A stretch of DNA of 45,246 nucleotides, taken from assembly GCA_947628855.1 (NCBI GenBank), contig CANRBM010000005.1, positions 1 through 45,246 on the forward strand, read 5' to 3'. The translations under genes were made by a program, and so were the position numbers. Numbering within the stretch: position 1 is the first letter of the stretch; every line of letters begins with the position of its first letter. The stretch comes from an uncultured Clostridia bacterium. GTDB lineage: Bacteria > Bacillota > Clostridia > Christensenellales > CAG-917. Positions 42,492-45,246 of this stretch are shown here, piece by piece. The notes below the pieces were generated by a model. That model was not told the DNA's origin and searched no databases. It worked only from the letters and a program-made list of their open reading frames with translations.

Positions 42492-43175
42492 TCAAAAGAA
42501 TACGTCGCGGGCGGCTTGTTTGGTCTCGGCGTCGGCGATGAAGGGGATACGCGTGGTGTAGCCCTCTTTTGCGGCGACGATCTGGCGCGTGGGCCAGTGG
42601 AAGATCTCGCGGTTCCACGTATTGACGGTGTCGTTGTAGACCTCGCGCGCGGCGGTTATTTCGCGTTGCAGATAGGAGTTTTGCTGCATTGCGTCCGCAA
42701 GCTCCTGATGCGCTCTGAGGTCGGGATAGTTTTCAAACGCGATGTTGACGTTGCGGCTGATACGCTCGAGCTCCGACGCGATCTCGTTTCTTGCGGCGTC
42801 CGCTTCCGCTCCTCCGCTTGCGCCGCGCCCCGAGCGCAGTTCCGCGATCTTCGTGAAGGTGTTTTGGTCGAGTTCTATCGCTTTATCCACGAGGCGGGCG
42901 CAGTTTTTGAGTATCTGCACGCGCTGTTCGAGATAGTTGTCGATCTGCGAGGCGTCGTGTTGCAGCTTTTGCTGAAGTTGTTGAAAATAGTTTTTCGCCT
43001 TGACCTTCAGAATGCTCCACACCACTCCGCCGATGATCGGGGGCAGCAGCCACCACACCACGTCGAAGATCTTCGAGCCTATCCCTATCTTGACTTCGAG
43101 CTGTTTTGCGATGACTTTCGTATCGTTGCCCGCGTCGAGCGTTACGGGGTTCATTTCATCCAATTCGTTTGCCAT
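42492..43175 (-). CDS. LemA family protein
   Basis: 227 residues. An N-terminal membrane segment (KIFDVVWWLLPPIIGGVVWSIL) is followed by a long helical LemA domain: DNYLEQRVQILKNCARLVDKAIELDQ, AFENYPDLRAHQELADAMQQNSYLQREITAAREVYNDTV and NREIFHWPTRQIVA. LemA proteins are membrane-anchored helical proteins of unclear function in the envelope. ATG 43175 follows TGGAGGTCACTT. It starts 24 bases after the large upstream membrane protein, so the two form an operon. Confidence 0.88.
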   Translation of the reverse strand: MANELDEMNPVTLDAGNDTKVIAKQLEVKIGIGSKIFDVVWWLLPPIIGGVVWSILKVKAKNYFQQLQQKLQHDASQIDNYLEQRVQILKNCARLVDKAIELDQNTFTKIAELRSGRGASGGAEADAARNEIASELERISRNVNIAFENYPDLRAHQELADAMQQNSYLQREITAAREVYNDTVNTWNREIFHWPTRQIVAAKEGYTTRIPFIADAETKQAARDVFF

Positions 43176-43199
43176 AAGTGACCTCCATACAGGGTAAAT

Positions 43200-45014
43200 T
43201 TATTTCATAACCTCGGTTATTTCTCTGTCAAAGCTGTCGTCCGTAGCGTCCACGAGACAGCACAGCAAGCCGTGGGCGTAGGCGTTTTTGCCGTATCTCG
43301 AAAGCAATTCGCCAAGCGGGGAGGAGCTAAGCTTGCTCTCGTATTCTCTGCCCGACAGCCCAAGCTCCTTCAGCTTGACGGTGGAGCGGTTTTCTATGGG
43401 GATATATTCCTTCCAAGGCACGGGCACGCTGTGCATAAACCCGTCCATGCCGAGCACGGGGACAAAGTCCACTCTGTTCTCCGTCCGATAGGAGTATGCG
43501 GTGATCTCCACGTGGTCCGAGGCGCCGTCCTTGTTTATTATAGCCGTCTTGAGTATGCTGTTCGTCGCCGACAACGGGTGTGCAAACGCCGACTGTCCTA
43601 TCGCGTTCGCCATATACTCAGCCTCGTATGGGGTGTAGTTGCGCCCATAAGTCTCTTGATATATGTATTCATGCGGTTTCATCTGCTGGTAGAGCGGTAT
43701 GGACAGTAGCGGGGCGAGATCGAAATACAGCGACTTGAAATATTGCTTGTTGAAGGATGTGAATTTTGCTCGAGCCATATCTATGTCGTACGAGTAAAAC
43801 TTCGACGGATCGTCATCCATATCCCAGCTTGCGGAGTGTTCCGACGATATATAATTGACGCACCCGCGCTTTGAAAAGGTGAAGTCGTCGCCAAAGCCGT
43901 AGTCGTCCTTCATGAGCTCCAGCATATTCTTTTGCGCAAGAGGGGTGAACAGCAGGCGAAATTGCACTTCGTTCGTGCGGTCCGTCGCGCCAAAGAGCAC
44001 GTCGAACTCCTCATTGCCCATCTCCGTAAAGTTGCTGCCGCCGTTTTTAAGCGCTTTCTCCTGTTTTTTGCGTATTTTTTTCGTGCCGCGCTTGACGTGC
44101 TTTTCAAGCTGATCTTCGCTCATATCCTCCGCGTGGGAGGGCGTATGCGTAAAGCATAAGTCGGGCGCCGCCTCGTTGCCGTAAATGAGGCGGGTCTCCT
44201 CTTTGAATCGAGGCATAGGCTTCGTGACGGAGGCGGTGAGCGTTTGCGTATGCGTCTGAGTATGCACGTGCCCTTCCGAGTCCGTATACGTCGTCGTCCA
44301 GGTGATGAGCAGGTGCCCCCAATACGTCTCGCTGCCCACAAAGGAGACGAGCTCCCTGTCCACTACAAAAGGATTGCCCAGTATCTCGCCCGTGAGTATG
44401 CCGATCGTGGAGCGGTTTTGGGGCGCGTCGCAGGGAAAACCGTACTTGCCGCTCAAATAGTCGTATCTGCGTATGCCAAAGTTGTCGTCGATCTCAAGCA
44501 GGGGGACAGTCTTTTCGATGAGCCGCTTTGTCATCTTCGTGTCGAACAGGCTGTTGAAGGGCGCCATTTGCCGGTTGCACTTGTCAAGCAGTACCTCTGC
44601 TTTTTCGCGATGTTTTGTTTGCGCCTTTTCAAAATTCTTTATCTTCGGTTTCATAACGCCCAAGATGACGCCCAACATAACGCCCGCTACGGCAAGCCCA
44701 ATGCCTACGCACAGCCCGCCCGCAAGCGTGACGCCCGACACAAGCAGGTATACGCCGACCAACGCGGCGACAATGCCCGCGACTGTCAAAAAAATAAAAA
44801 ATCCGTTCAGTGCCTTGTGGGAAGAAAGTTTGTCCCCGATTTTTTTTGCAATGTCAAGCTCCGCGCGATACGCCTTTGCGGTGGCGCGGTTTGCGACAAC
44901 GTCTATCCCCGAGCGCTTGACCATATCGTCAAGCATGGCGTTCGCGTTGTCCGAAAATTGCCTTTCATATTGTGTTTTAAAAGCCTTCACAGGCTCGAGT
45001 ATAGCGTCATCCAT
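43200..45014 (-). CDS. Large membrane protein paired with LemA
   Basis: 604 residues, not assigned to a named family; it may be DUF3137-like, as such genes often accompany lemA. An N-terminal helical cytosolic segment (~1-70, AYRAELDIAKKIGDKLS) precedes two membrane helices (GFFIFLTVAGIVAALVGVYLL and GLCVGIGLAVAGVMLGVILGV, ~70-120). A coiled segment with many Lys/Glu and a long soluble region follow, the latter including VSFVGSETYWGHLLITWTTTY and a His/Thr-rich turn (EGHVHTQTHTQT). A Trp/Asp-rich part (SASWDMDDDPSKFYSYDID) lies near 410. ATG 45014 has no clear ribosome binding site. Confidence 0.6.
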   Translation of the reverse strand: MDDAILEPVKAFKTQYERQFSDNANAMLDDMVKRSGIDVVANRATAKAYRAELDIAKKIGDKLSSHKALNGFFIFLTVAGIVAALVGVYLLVSGVTLAGGLCVGIGLAVAGVMLGVILGVMKPKIKNFEKAQTKHREKAEVLLDKCNRQMAPFNSLFDTKMTKRLIEKTVPLLEIDDNFGIRRYDYLSGKYGFPCDAPQNRSTIGILTGEILGNPFVVDRELVSFVGSETYWGHLLITWTTTYTDSEGHVHTQTHTQTLTASVTKPMPRFKEETRLIYGNEAAPDLCFTHTPSHAEDMSEDQLEKHVKRGTKKIRKKQEKALKNGGSNFTEMGNEEFDVLFGATDRTNEVQFRLLFTPLAQKNMLELMKDDYGFGDDFTFSKRGCVNYISSEHSASWDMDDDPSKFYSYDIDMARAKFTSFNKQYFKSLYFDLAPLLSIPLYQQMKPHEYIYQETYGRNYTPYEAEYMANAIGQSAFAHPLSATNSILKTAIINKDGASDHVEITAYSYRTENRVDFVPVLGMDGFMHSVPVPWKEYIPIENRSTVKLKELGLSGREYESKLSSSPLGELLSRYGKNAYAHGLLCCLVDATDDSFDREITEVMK

Positions 45015-45114
45015 AGCACATATAGGGCACGCTTGCGCGCCTCGATATCTTAATAATTATATTATGCGCAATAAAATTTGTCAATTGAATGTATGTCCGC
45101 GAGTTATGTGACAT

Positions 45115-45169
45115 CGCTCGGACAAAGGGTATTAGAGTTCAAGCACGTCGGGCGTTAGTGTCTCAGACA
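45115..45169. repeat. 55-bp dispersed repeat, copy 2
   Basis: Begins CGCTCGGACAAAGGG and ends TCTCAGACA; it matches 36325-36379 in about 46 of 55 positions without gaps. It lies upstream of the large membrane protein gene. No gene is seen in 45015-45246. Confidence 0.82.
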
Positions 45170-45246
45170 TTGGAGTGAAAGACCCAACCTCTCCCTTCGT
45201 TACGTGCAGCGATGAGTAGGGTATTAGTATGAACGTAACGTTCCGC

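Overview
The window is a stretch of bacterial chromosome. It most likely comes from an uncultured, gut-type member of the Clostridia (Bacillota). This rests on the lipoprotein-type YidC, the rpmH-rnpA-yidD-yidC-jag-mnmE-mnmG block, a RecD2 without RecBC, ComFC, a VanW-like protein, a DUF4417 gene and strong AGGAGG-type ribosome binding sites. Most genes are GC-rich by eye. I cannot place it below class with confidence.

Layout. (1) 1-8756: end of rpoB, rpoC and metK (one transcription unit closed by an intrinsic terminator), then recD2 and comFC. (2) 8848-15021: secA (unusually long), prfB (RF2 without the programmed frameshift) and tsaD. (3) 15022-17195: a hairpin-rich gap ending in a candidate preQ1-I riboswitch, a VUT-family queuosine-precursor transporter and a short-chain dehydrogenase. 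(4) 17333-19985, minus strand: a small protein of unknown function, an alpha/beta-hydrolase-fold protein lacking the nucleophile serine, and signal peptidase I. (5) 20150-26235: a perfect consensus promoter, then rpmH, rnpA, yidD, yidC, jag, mnmE and mnmG. This is the classic origin-proximal cluster, but dnaA and recognisable DnaA boxes are missing. (6) 26236-27027: non-coding, with a promoter, three 84-bp tandem repeats that each form a long hairpin, and a second hairpin element. (7) 27028-32473: VanW-like protein, ZIP metal transporter, a DUF1680/GH127-like protein lacking the expected metal/nucleophile residues, a PH-domain membrane protein and a DUF2238-like membrane protein. (8) 32655-34607, minus strand: a small island of visibly lower GC. 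It holds an orphan toxin-domain-like gene, two tandem zinc-ribbon (CPCC-like) paralogues and a frameshifted DUF4417 gene. (9) 34949-41511: iron alcohol dehydrogenase, a repeat- and hairpin-rich gap, lipid kinase, pyrG (with an attenuator in its leader) and glmS. (10) 41748-45014: a TPR-like protein, then LemA and a large membrane partner.

How the parts connect. Regions 1, 2 and 5 are core transcription, translation, secretion and tRNA-modification genes. SecA, YidC, YidD and LepB together cover protein export, membrane insertion and signal-peptide removal. MnmE/MnmG, TsaD and the queuosine transporter all feed tRNA modification. PyrG (CTP) and GlmS (amino sugar) are divergent from a shared control region.

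The most interesting points to check are five. Five genes lack a Shine-Dalgarno site but carry a -10-like box 6-7 nt before the start codon, suggesting leaderless mRNAs. There is a candidate preQ1 riboswitch. There is an orphan toxin/immunity-like island. Two enzyme-family proteins lack catalytic residues. The SecA and YidC proteins carry unusual insertions. All family names come from recognition of the sequence by eye; no database search was run.
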